A stretch of DNA of 64,000 nt from Mycobacterium sp. E183 (GTDB taxonomy: Bacteria; Actinomycetota; Actinomycetes; Mycobacteriales; Mycobacteriaceae): NCBI RefSeq assembly GCF_001667735.1, contig NZ_LZJN01000130.1, positions 50,999-114,998 on the forward strand, read 5' to 3'. Shown here piece by piece: positions 9,201 to 17,163 of the stretch (the stretch's first letter is position 1; each line of letters begins with the position of its first letter). The notes under the pieces are model-generated. The model saw only the letters and a list, made by a program, of their open reading frames with translations, was not told where the DNA came from and did no database searches. The translations under genes were made by a program, and so were the position numbers.

Positions 9201-10407
9201 TGGCTTGCTTGGTGTCGATGTAGGACACGTCCTTGCCGGTGTAGATCGGGTTCATGTCGCGGGTCTGCGGCGACGGGACGTGCCCGTGCTCGGCCAACTC
9301 GGCGCGCACGGCCGCGAAGAACTCCCGCGGCAGCGCGCACACGAAGCGCGGCCAGGCGTAGCGAGCCGCCCAGTCGCGGTGGATGGCGGTGACCCACTTG
9401 TTCGGCGGCGTGTAGTCGGTGCCGACCGGCAGCAGCACGTTGCGCGTCAGCGCGACCCGCTTGAGCCGACGGAACAGCGCGTAGGTGGCGTCCTCGGCCT
9501 CGGCCAGCGATGCCGACTCGTCCATCCCCCAGCCCGCCCCGTAGTGCGCGGGCATGTAGTGGGTCAGCAGGCCGCGGCCCGACGGCGCGATCCACTCGAA
9601 CTCGCTGCAGAACTGCATGCGGTCGACGTCACCGCCCGGGCCCCACTGGTGGTGCGGACCCCGGGCCCACGAGCTCGACGTCAGCCCCGCGTCGGCGGCC
9701 ATCCCGGGGAATTGCGGGTCGTGGCCGAACACGTCGAGCTGCCAGGCCGTGGCCGGGTCCGCGCCCAGGACGTGACGCTGAAACCCCATGCCGTGCACCA
9801 GGTTTCGGATCGTGGTCTCCGGGCCGGTGAGGTTGGTGTTGGGTTCGTTGTAGGTGCCGCCCATCACCTCCACGCGGCCCTGCGCCAGGAAGCGGCGCAG
9901 GTCGGCGCGGTCCTCGGGGTGGGTGTCCCAATACGGCTTGAGGTAGTCGACCTCGGCCAGCACGAACTTGTACTCCGGCTCGCGGCGGGCCATCTCCAGG
10001 TGCGCGTGGACCAGCTCGAAGCTGTTGGTCTGCCGGCCCGGCGGGTCGGAGACCCACTCGCTGGTGTACGCGCCCTGGGTGTTCCACCACACCGGGTCGT
10101 AGTGGAAGTGACTGACCATGAACATCGTCCAGCCGGGCTCGGCCACGACGAACTCGAACGGCTGCCGGGCGCCGGCGGCCAGTGCCCGCGTCGCCCGCCG
10201 CTGCCCGACGACCGGGCGGTCCACCCTGACCGCGACCTCGACGACCTCGTCGCCGGCAACGGCCACCGCCTCCCCGCTCACGCCGTCCCCGTCGATGCGG
10301 ATCGGCGTCGGCTCGGTCACCGCGGAGACGGTCACCCGCGCCAGCTGCACCGGAGCGTCCGGCGGCCCGACGAACAGCTCGGTCGAGTGGGCCGAAACCA
10401 GCTGCAT
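6253..10407 (-). CDS. GH38 alpha-mannosidase (Rv0648-like)
   Basis: Large 1384-residue glycoside hydrolase family 38 enzyme. The catalytic block is clear near residues 95-230: SHFHYDPVWW supplies the zinc-binding His/Asp pair and WQLDVFGHDPQFPGM carries the nucleophile Asp. The GH38 middle and C-terminal beta domains follow, with a C-terminal NEW3/Ig-like region. I see no signal peptide, so it should be cytosolic. It is longer than the roughly 1215 residues I recall for the M. tuberculosis orthologue. First gene of the operon with the SurA-like and ROK genes (ATGA overlap). Expected to release alpha-mannose from mannosides; the natural substrate is unknown. Confidence 0.92.
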   Translation of the reverse strand: MQLVSAHSTELFVGPPDAPVQLARVTVSAVTEPTPIRIDGDGVSGEAVAVAGDEVVEVAVRVDRPVVGQRRATRALAAGARQPFEFVVAEPGWTMFMVSHFHYDPVWWNTQGAYTSEWVSDPPGRQTNSFELVHAHLEMARREPEYKFVLAEVDYLKPYWDTHPEDRADLRRFLAQGRVEVMGGTYNEPNTNLTGPETTIRNLVHGMGFQRHVLGADPATAWQLDVFGHDPQFPGMAADAGLTSSSWARGPHHQWGPGGDVDRMQFCSEFEWIAPSGRGLLTHYMPAHYGAGWGMDESASLAEAEDATYALFRRLKRVALTRNVLLPVGTDYTPPNKWVTAIHRDWAARYAWPRFVCALPREFFAAVRAELAEHGHVPSPQTRDMNPIYTGKDVSYIDTKQANRAAENAVLEAERFAVFAGLTAGAEYPQAALAKAWVQLAYGAHHDAITGSESDQVYLDLLTGWRDAWELGRATRDAALALLSGALGGDVVVWNPLSRQRTDIVTARLDAPLGAGVRVLDTDGSELPAHVGDEGRTVSWLARDVPSLGWRAYRLVPGDGPAGWEEVPGAAIAEGRYRVEVDPARGGGVVSLSHGGRELIADGRVGNELAVYEEYPSHPTQGEGPWHLLPKGPVVCSSESPARARAFRGPLGQRLVVTGRIGALLRYTQTITLWHGVERVDCRTTIDQFTGADRLVRLRWPCPVPGATPVSEVGDAVVGRGFALLHDGARSVDTAQHLWTLDNPAYGWFGLSSAARVRVGPPHGQAVRAISVAEVVTPDEAVSGPLARELMVALVRAGVTATCSGADKSRYGDLDVDSNLPDVRIALGGPARNAFSKTVLAQADPVYAEELDRQLATAGRAAVWVPAAAPLAKVWVPGADLRAPAALPVLVIAGRDEPGLAAAIAAVADDLRDAEIVVTQRAPAGTDEFDDRTVALLNRGVPSFAVDSEGTLHTALMRSCTGWPSGTWIDEPRRTAPDGSNFQLQHWTHAFDYALVCGDGDWRRAEIPSRSAQFSHPLLAVPAGGAGGAAPAAGSLLRVEPADRVQLAALKAAGNPLTAGSARPVDPRAVALRLVETTGERADVVIGSDVGELADIRPADLLETARDGRPLDLHGYQVATVLARFDTPRAPAASVALAPHAETAQPLYARYWLHNRGPAPLGGLPAVAHLHPVRAPAEPGGEVVLRLTAVSDCSDATLTGTVTVVCPEGWSAKPDELPLTLRSGDFREADVAVSVPAHARPGRYPVRAQLRIAGDEAPAAWRQTVEDVCLVEVGATDEGELIYLAEGPADVELAAGDTAALTVTVGSRAGADLALEAHLISPWGTWEWLGPAAAGAVLPARGSARLRFSVTPPPWLEPGRWWALVRVGCAGRLVYTPAIRVTVT

Positions 10408-10447
10408 CCCCGCACTTTACGGCCTGCCGGCCATCTACCATCGGCTA

Positions 10448-11041
10448 ATGCCCGCCCTCGCCCCGCCGGTGTCCGACGAACGCAGCGCCCTGCGCGAGTA
10501 CCTGGCGTTCCACCAGAGCGCCTACTTCGCGGTCAGCTACGGCCTCACTGACGAACAGGCCCGGTCCACCCCCTCGGTCAGCGCGCTGTCGATCGGCGGG
10601 CTGATCAAGCACGTCACCGCGATGCAGCGCAGCTGGATGGGACGCGTCGCCGCCGCGCCGGGCGCGCCGCCGAAAGACCCGCGACCGTTCGAGCAGATCG
10701 CGCAGGAGTTCGCCGACCAGCACGTGATGCGGCCGGACGAGACGCTGGACGGGTTGCTGCGGGCCTTCGAAGAACAGAACGCGGAATCGCTGCGGTTGGT
10801 GGAGACCGCGGACCTCGACGCCGCGGTGCCGGTGCCGAAGGACATCCCCTGGTTCCCGAAGAACCAGGAGGCCTGGTCGGTGCGCTGGGTGATCCTGCAC
10901 GTCATCAACGAGCTGGCCCGGCACGCCGGGCACGCCGACATCGTCCGCGAATCCATCGACGGCGCCACCATGTACGAGTTGATCGCGGCGCTGGAGGGCT
11001 GGGCGATCGAGGGCTGGGTGCAGCCCTGGGCGAAACCCTGA
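10448..11041 (+). CDS. DinB/DUF664 family protein
   Basis: A 197-residue four-helix-bundle protein of the DinB-like metalloenzyme superfamily. The three metal-ligand histidines are visible: one in GLIKHVTAMQRSW and two in HVINELARHAGHAD. In actinobacteria this family includes mycothiol- and bacillithiol-dependent transferases and maleylpyruvate isomerase relatives; the substrate here cannot be told. It diverges from the mannosidase with only 40 nt between the starts and is followed by a large imperfect palindrome. I do not recall an orthologue at this position in M. tuberculosis, so it may be an accessory insertion. Confidence 0.85.
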   Translation: MPALAPPVSDERSALREYLAFHQSAYFAVSYGLTDEQARSTPSVSALSIGGLIKHVTAMQRSWMGRVAAAPGAPPKDPRPFEQIAQEFADQHVMRPDETLDGLLRAFEEQNAESLRLVETADLDAAVPVPKDIPWFPKNQEAWSVRWVILHVINELARHAGHADIVRESIDGATMYELIAALEGWAIEGWVQPWAKP

Positions 11042-11051
11042 TCGCGGGCCC

Positions 11052-11115
11052 GCACCGAACGTGCACTCAGGGCGAAATTCGGGCCGGTTTTTCGCCATGA
11101 ATGCACGCTCGGCGC
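11052..11115. repeat. 64-nt imperfect palindromic intergenic element
   Basis: Two 32-nt arms meet at GGCC around 11082-11085; about 25 of 32 positions pair. The best-matched half-arms read GTGCACTCAGGGCGAAA (11061-11077) and, on the other strand, GTGCATTCATGGCGAAA. It lies between the dinB stop and the ABC1 kinase gene. It lacks a T run, so a simple terminator is less likely than a dispersed palindromic repeat or a stable RNA hairpin. No second copy was noticed in this window. Confidence 0.7.
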
Positions 11116-11185
11116 TCCGCAGTTTCCGGTGAGCGCCGTCACAGCGAATTGGGCCTCGACACCGCCGATTTGGCAGACTGCTGGA

Positions 11186-12529
11186 ATGAGCTCTACCAAA
11201 CATCGAGACGTGGCCAGGCTTGACCGGGTGCCGCTGCCGATCGAAGCGGCCCGGGTGGCCGTCACCGGTTGGCAGGTCACCCGCACCGCCGCGCGCGTCA
11301 TCACCAAGCTGCCGGGCAAGGGTCCGTGGCAGCAGAAGGTGATCAAGCAGCTCCCGCAGACCTTCGCCGACCTCGGCCCGACGTATGTGAAATTCGGGCA
11401 GATCATCGCGTCCAGCCCCGGGGCGTTCGGCGAATCGCTGTCTCGCGAGTTCCGCGGCCTGCTCGACCGGGTGCCGCCCGCCGACACCGACGAGGTGCAC
11501 AAGCTGCTCGTCGAGGAGCTCGGCGGCGACCCCGCCGAGCTGTTCGCCAAGTGGGAGGAGACGCCGTTCGCGTCGGCGTCCATCGCCCAGGTGCATTACG
11601 CGACCCTGCACACCGGGGAAGAGGTCGTCGTCAAGATCCAGCGCCCGGGCATCCGCCGCCGGGTCGCGGCCGACCTGCAGATCCTCAAGCGCTTCGCCCA
11701 GGCCGTCGAGCTGGCCAAGCTGGGCCGCCGGCTCTCCGCGCAGGACGTGGTCGCCGACTTCTCCGACAACCTGGCCGAGGAGCTGAACTTCCGCCTCGAG
11801 GCGCAGTCGATGGACGCGTGGGTCTCGCACCTGCACGCCTCGCCGCTGGGCCGCAACATCCGGGTGCCGCAGGTGCACTGGGACTTCACCTCCGAGCGGG
11901 TGCTGACGATGGAGCGGGTGCACGGCATCCGCATCGACGACGTCGCCGCCATCCGCAAGGCCGGGTTCGACGGGACCGAGCTGGTCAAGGCGCTGCTGTT
12001 CTCGCTCTTCGAGGGCGGGCTGCGGCACGGCTTGTTCCACGGGGACCTGCACGCGGGCAACCTCTACGTCGACGACGAGGGCCGCATCGTGTTCTTCGAC
12101 TTCGGGATCATGGGCCGCATCGATCCCCGCACCCGCTGGCTGCTGCGCGAGCTGGTGTACGCGCTGCTGGTGAAGAAGGACCACGCCGCGGCGGGCAAGA
12201 TCGTGGTGCTGATGGGCGCCGTCGGCACCATGAAGCCCGAGGCCCAGGCCGCCAAGGACCTGGAGAAATTCGCCACCCCGCTGACCATGCAGACGCTGGG
12301 CGACATGTCCTACGCCGACATCGGGCGGCAGCTGTCGGCCCTGGCCGACGCCTACGACGTGAAGCTGCCCCGCGAGCTGGTGCTGATCGGCAAGCAGTTC
12401 CTCTACGTCGAGCGATACATGAAGCTGCTGGCGCCGAAGTGGCAGATGATGTCCGACCCGCAGCTGACCGGCTACTTCGCGAACTTCATGGTCGAGGTGA
12501 GCCGCGAGCACCAGTCAGAAGAGGTCTGA
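11186..12529 (+). CDS. ABC1/UbiB-family atypical kinase (Rv0647c-like)
   Basis: A 447-residue member of the ABC1/ADCK/UbiB family. Hallmarks: the KxGQ motif (YVKFGQIIAS), the Ala-rich nucleotide loop (ASIAQVH), the VVKIQRPG lysine, the catalytic loop HGDLHAGN and the metal-binding DFG (FFDFGIMGRI). Characterised members support lipid or quinone metabolism through ATPase/kinase activity. The ATG at 11186 is chosen; the open frame extends upstream into the palindromic region without a good ribosome-binding site. Its stop overlaps the start of lipG (TGATG), so the two are translationally coupled, and both precede the mmaA genes. Confidence 0.9.
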   Translation: MSSTKHRDVARLDRVPLPIEAARVAVTGWQVTRTAARVITKLPGKGPWQQKVIKQLPQTFADLGPTYVKFGQIIASSPGAFGESLSREFRGLLDRVPPADTDEVHKLLVEELGGDPAELFAKWEETPFASASIAQVHYATLHTGEEVVVKIQRPGIRRRVAADLQILKRFAQAVELAKLGRRLSAQDVVADFSDNLAEELNFRLEAQSMDAWVSHLHASPLGRNIRVPQVHWDFTSERVLTMERVHGIRIDDVAAIRKAGFDGTELVKALLFSLFEGGLRHGLFHGDLHAGNLYVDDEGRIVFFDFGIMGRIDPRTRWLLRELVYALLVKKDHAAAGKIVVLMGAVGTMKPEAQAAKDLEKFATPLTMQTLGDMSYADIGRQLSALADAYDVKLPRELVLIGKQFLYVERYMKLLAPKWQMMSDPQLTGYFANFMVEVSREHQSEEV

Positions 12530-13437
12530 TGGAGGTCCGCACCGGGCACGCCACCTCGGACGGCGAGGTGAAGCTGTACTACGAGGACATGGGCGACATC
12601 GACCACCCGCCCGTGCTGCTGATCATGGGGCTGGGCGCCCAGCTGGTGCTGTGGCGAACCGCCTTCTGCGAGCGGCTGGTCGACCACGGGCTGCGCGTGA
12701 TCCGGTACGACAACCGCGACGTCGGCCTGTCGAGTAAGACCCGGCACCGCGGTTCGGGCCAGCCGCTGGTGACGCGGTTGGCCCGCTCCTGGCTGGGGCT
12801 GCCGAGCGACGCGCCGTACAAGCTCGAGGACATGGCCGACGACGCCGCGGCCGTCCTGGATCACCTGGGGATCGAGCACGCACACATCGTGGGCGCGTCG
12901 ATGGGCGGCATGATCGCCCAGATCTTCGCCGCACGATTCCGCGAGCGGACCAAGACCCTGGGCGTCATCTTCTCCAGCAACAATTCGGCCTGCCTGCCGC
13001 CGCCCGGCCCCCGCCAGTTGCTCGCGCTGATCAAGGGCCCGGCGCCGGACTCGCCACGCGACGTGATCGTCGACAACGCGATCCGGGTCAGCAAGATCAT
13101 CGGCAGCCAGCGCTACCTGGCGCCCGAGGAGCAGCTGCGGGCCGAGGCCATCGAGAGCTACGAACGCAGCTACTACCCGTGGGGTGTCGCCCGGCACTTC
13201 GACGCCGTGCTGGGCAGCGGCAGCCTGAAGCACTACAACCGGCGCACCGCCGCACCGACCGTGGTGATCCACGGCCGGGCCGACAAGCTGATGCGCCCCT
13301 TCGGGGGCCGCGCGGTGGCCAGGGCCATCGACGGCGCTCGATTGGTGTTATTCGACGGGATGGGACATGATCTGCCACAGCAGTTGTGGGATCAGGTGAT
13401 CGGCGTGCTGACGAGCAACTTCGCCAAGGCGAGCTGA
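12529..13437 (+). CDS. lipG: alpha/beta hydrolase LipG
   Basis: A 302-residue alpha/beta-hydrolase, orthologous by position and sequence to Rv0646c LipG. Nucleophile elbow GASMGG, catalytic Asp in HGRADKLM and catalytic His in GMGHDL are visible; no signal peptide. It starts inside the stop of the ABC1 kinase and runs directly into the mycolic-acid methyltransferase cluster, a context that points to envelope lipid metabolism. The M. tuberculosis enzyme has been reported to have lipase/thioesterase-type activity; substrate here inferred only. Confidence 0.9.
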   Translation: MEVRTGHATSDGEVKLYYEDMGDIDHPPVLLIMGLGAQLVLWRTAFCERLVDHGLRVIRYDNRDVGLSSKTRHRGSGQPLVTRLARSWLGLPSDAPYKLEDMADDAAAVLDHLGIEHAHIVGASMGGMIAQIFAARFRERTKTLGVIFSSNNSACLPPPGPRQLLALIKGPAPDSPRDVIVDNAIRVSKIIGSQRYLAPEEQLRAEAIESYERSYYPWGVARHFDAVLGSGSLKHYNRRTAAPTVVIHGRADKLMRPFGGRAVARAIDGARLVLFDGMGHDLPQQLWDQVIGVLTSNFAKAS

Positions 13438-14385
<948 letters not shown>

Positions 14386-14504
14386 CGGCCGGCGCGCAAA
14401 AACTCCGGCGCACGCGCGCGCCGCTGCGCCGTTTCGGGTCCCCGGCGAGTACCGTCCCCGAGTGGGCGGCCACCCCATCGGTGCCCGTCCCCTGGGGAGG
14501 ACAG

Positions 14505-15386
14505 ATGTCTGACAACCCGGCCGGCGCTGCGCGTGCGCGATCCAACTCGGACGACGTGCGGGCGCACTACGACCTCTCGAACGAATTCTTCGCGCTCTTC
14601 CAGGATCCGACCCGGACATATAGCTGCGCGTACTTCCCCCGCGCGGACATGACCCTTCAGGAAGCGCAGCTGGCCAAGCTAGACCTGACCCTGGACAAGC
14701 TCGGGCTCCAGCCGGGGATGACCCTGCTCGACGTCGGCTGCGGCTGGGGTTCGGCGCTCAAACGCGCCGTGGAGCGCTACGACGTCAACGTCGTCGGGTT
14801 GACCCTGTCCAGGAACCAGCACGCATACTGCCAGCAGGTGCTCGACGGGATCGACACCCACCGGTCGCGGCGGGTACTGCTGTGCGACTGGTCCGAGTTC
14901 AGCGAACCGGTGGACCGCATCGTCACCATCGAGGCGTTGGAGCACTTCGGCTTTCACCGCTACGACGACTTCTTCAAGTTCGCCTACACCTCGCTGCCCG
15001 GCGACGGCGTGATGCTGCTGCACTCGATCACCGGGTTGCACGGAAAGCAGGTCATCGAGCGCGGCCTGCCGCTGACGATCGAGGTCGCCAAGTTCATCAG
15101 GTTCATCGTGACCGACATCTTCCCGGGCGGCCGCCTGCCGATGATCGAAACCATCGAGCAGCACGCGGCGAAGGTCGGCTTCGGGGTCACCCGCGTGCAG
15201 TCGCTACGGGCCGACTTCGCCAGGACCCTCGATCTGTGGGCTGAGGCCCTGCGAGCGCGCAGGAAGGAGGCCGTCGAGATCCAGTCCGAGGAGGTGTACG
15301 AGCGCTACATGCGGTACCTGACGGGCTGTGCCAGGGCTTTCCGTACGGGCTACATCGACTGCAACCAATTCACGCTGCAAAAGTAA
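14505..15386 (+). CDS. mmaA3: mycolic acid O-methyltransferase MmaA3
   Basis: SAM-dependent enzyme that methylates the hydroxymycolate made by MmaA4, giving methoxymycolates. 293 residues, the same as H37Rv MmaA3, sharing its N-terminal MSDN start and the [13 protein letters not shown] motif (74-83). Gly98 in VVGLTL, whose change to Asp inactivates MmaA3 in methoxymycolate-negative BCG strains, is retained. ATG at 14505 has GGGGAGG upstream. Intact coding suggests the strain could make methoxymycolates, which is a useful chemotaxonomic prediction. It shares EALEHFG with the active-site motif of the family. Confidence 0.92.
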   Translation: MSDNPAGAARARSNSDDVRAHYDLSNEFFALFQDPTRTYSCAYFPRADMTLQEAQLAKLDLTLDKLGLQPGMTLLDVGCGWGSALKRAVERYDVNVVGLTLSRNQHAYCQQVLDGIDTHRSRRVLLCDWSEFSEPVDRIVTIEALEHFGFHRYDDFFKFAYTSLPGDGVMLLHSITGLHGKQVIERGLPLTIEVAKFIRFIVTDIFPGGRLPMIETIEQHAAKVGFGVTRVQSLRADFARTLDLWAEALRARRKEAVEIQSEEVYERYMRYLTGCARAFRTGYIDCNQFTLQK

Positions 15387-15466
15387 GGTTGGGTATCGTT
15401 GCACGTCACACCCGAGGCAAGTGCGCGGGAAATACGCAGTGAACTTCATTCAGGAGAACAAGACTA

Positions 15467-16363
15467 ATGGCTGATCAACCGGCTAGCCCGACGAAGATTC
15501 GGACGGCTCCCGAGGACATCCAGGCGCACTACGACGTCTCCGACGACTTCTTCGCCCTGTTCCAGGACCCGACGCGGACCTACAGCTGCGCCTACTTCGC
15601 GCGCGACGACATGACGCTGGAAGAGGCGCAATACGCCAAGATCGACCTGAACCTGGACCAGCTGGACCTCAAGCCGGGCATGACCCTGCTGGACATCGGC
15701 TGCGGCTGGGGCACCACCATGAAGCGCGCCGTCGAGCGGTTCGACGTCAACGTCATCGGTCTGACGCTGTCCAAGAACCAGCACGCCCGCTGCGAGCAGG
15801 TGTTGGCGTCGATCGACAGCGACCGTTCGCGCCGGGTCCGGCTGCAGAACTGGGAGGACTTCAACGAGCCCGTCGACCGCATCGTGTCGATCGAGGCCTT
15901 CGAGCACTTCGGGCACGAGAACTACGACGACTTCTTCAAGCGGACGTTCGACATCATGCCCGAGGACGGCCGGATGACCGTGCAGAGCAGTGTCAGCTTC
16001 CACCCGTACGAACTGGCCGCCCGCGGCAAGAAGCTGACCTTCGAGACGGCGCGGTTCATCAAGTTCATCATCACCGAGATCTTCCCGGGTGGCCGGCTGC
16101 CGTCCACCCAGATGATGGTCGACCACGGCGAGAAGGCGGGCTTCGTTGTGCCCGAACCGCTTTCGCTGCGTCCGCACTACATCAAGACGCTGCACATCTG
16201 GGGTGACAACCTCGAGGCGAACAAGGACAAGGCCATCGAGGTGACCTCCGAAGAGGTCTACAACCGCTACATCAAGTACCTGCGCGGGTGCGAGCACTAC
16301 TTCACCGACGAGGCGCTCGACGTCAGCCTGGTGACGTACCTGAAGCCGGGAGCCGTCAGCTGA
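15467..16363 (+). CDS. mmaA4: hydroxymycolate synthase MmaA4
   Basis: SAM-dependent methyltransferase (Hma) that introduces the methyl-hydroxyl group at the distal position of meromycolates, the branch point to keto- and methoxymycolates. 298 residues versus 301 in H37Rv. SAM motif [10 protein letters not shown], active-site [15 protein letters not shown] and the C-terminal [11 protein letters not shown] are highly conserved. ATG at 15467 with CAGGAG upstream. Last gene of the mmaA1-mmaA3-mmaA4 run; an ECF42-type regulatory cassette separates it from rplA, which it adjoins in H37Rv. Confidence 0.94.
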   Translation: MADQPASPTKIRTAPEDIQAHYDVSDDFFALFQDPTRTYSCAYFARDDMTLEEAQYAKIDLNLDQLDLKPGMTLLDIGCGWGTTMKRAVERFDVNVIGLTLSKNQHARCEQVLASIDSDRSRRVRLQNWEDFNEPVDRIVSIEAFEHFGHENYDDFFKRTFDIMPEDGRMTVQSSVSFHPYELAARGKKLTFETARFIKFIITEIFPGGRLPSTQMMVDHGEKAGFVVPEPLSLRPHYIKTLHIWGDNLEANKDKAIEVTSEEVYNRYIKYLRGCEHYFTDEALDVSLVTYLKPGAVS

Positions 16364-16376
16364 TTTTCGCCGCCCC

Positions 16377-16403
16377 TGTCGGATTAGGGCTGCGTCGTTC
16401 GTC
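16377..16403 (+). promoter_or_regulatory. candidate ECF42 promoter upstream of the DGPF gene
   Basis: TGTCGG (16377-16382), a 17-nt spacer, then CGTC (16400-16403), 55 nt before the DGPF start. The published consensus for ECF42 sigma factors in Streptomyces is TGTCGA at -35 and CGA/TC at -10, so this fits with one mismatch. It would place the cassette under control of its own sigma factor. Confidence 0.5.
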
Positions 16404-16458
16404 GGATAGGTAGAGAGTGGAGCACGGGGCTTCGCTCGCTATCTGGAGGTGACGAGAC

Positions 16459-17154
16459 ATGCAGTACTTCGCCTTGTTGATCAGCAGGGAACAAGATCGC
16501 GCGCCCGAAGGCCCGGACGCGATGGCCGCCTGGGGGAAGTTCCACGCCAAGGCCGGCGCGGCGATCAAATCCGGGGACGCCCTGGCGCCCGCCGCCGCCG
16601 CGGCGGTCATCACCGGGGGCCCGGACGCGCCGGTGGTCACCGACGGACCCTTCGCCGAATCGGCCGAGGTGGCCTGCGGCTTCTACCTGTTCGAGGCCGA
16701 AAACCTCGACGAGGCGCTGGCGTTGGCGCGCGACGTCCCGCTCGCCACGTTCGGCGCGGTCGAGGTGTGGCCCACGGTGCACTCGGTCGAGCTGTCCCGC
16801 GGGCTCACCGGCAACGACTGGCTCGCGCTGCTGCTGGAGCCGGCCGAATCCGCGCACACCCCGGGCACACCGGAGTGGGAGGCGGTGGCGGCGCAGCACG
16901 CCGACCTCCACGCGGCCGCGGGTGATCACATCATCGGCGGCGCCGCGTTGCACGATCGGTCCACGGCGACGACCGTGCGGGTGCGCGACGGCGAGGTTTT
17001 GATCACCGACGGTCCCTACGTGGAGGGCGCCGAAATCGCCACCGGGATCTACCTGTTGAGTGCCGCGGACCGCGAAGAGGCCGTCAAGCTGGCGTCGATG
17101 ATCCCCGCCTCGACGGTGCAGGTGCGGCAGCTGGCTGGGCTCTCGGGGCTCTGA
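16459..17154 (+). CDS. tandem YCII/DGPF-domain protein
   Basis: 231 residues made of two YCII-like domains. The first carries TDGPF (61-65) and the second TDGPY (183-187), the motifs that name the DGPF family. YCII domains have a dimeric alpha/beta ferredoxin-like fold; no activity is settled for the DGPF branch. Here two domains are fused in one chain, mimicking a dimer. Strong ribosome-binding site GGAGGTGA before ATG 16459. The sigma-factor gene follows 9 nt after its stop, the standard genomic partner of ECF42 sigma factors. Confidence 0.9.
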   Translation: MQYFALLISREQDRAPEGPDAMAAWGKFHAKAGAAIKSGDALAPAAAAAVITGGPDAPVVTDGPFAESAEVACGFYLFEAENLDEALALARDVPLATFGAVEVWPTVHSVELSRGLTGNDWLALLLEPAESAHTPGTPEWEAVAAQHADLHAAAGDHIIGGAALHDRSTATTVRVRDGEVLITDGPYVEGAEIATGIYLLSAADREEAVKLASMIPASTVQVRQLAGLSGL

Positions 17155-17163
17155 GCGACGCCG

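Noticed and set aside
8527..10551. Long open frame (about 670 codons) antisense to the GH38 gene
   Set aside because: Arg/Gly/Val-rich shadow of a high-GC gene; the opposite strand encodes a clear GH38 enzyme with catalytic motifs. Other long antisense frames (e.g. 11-1477, 37886-40078) fail for the same reason.
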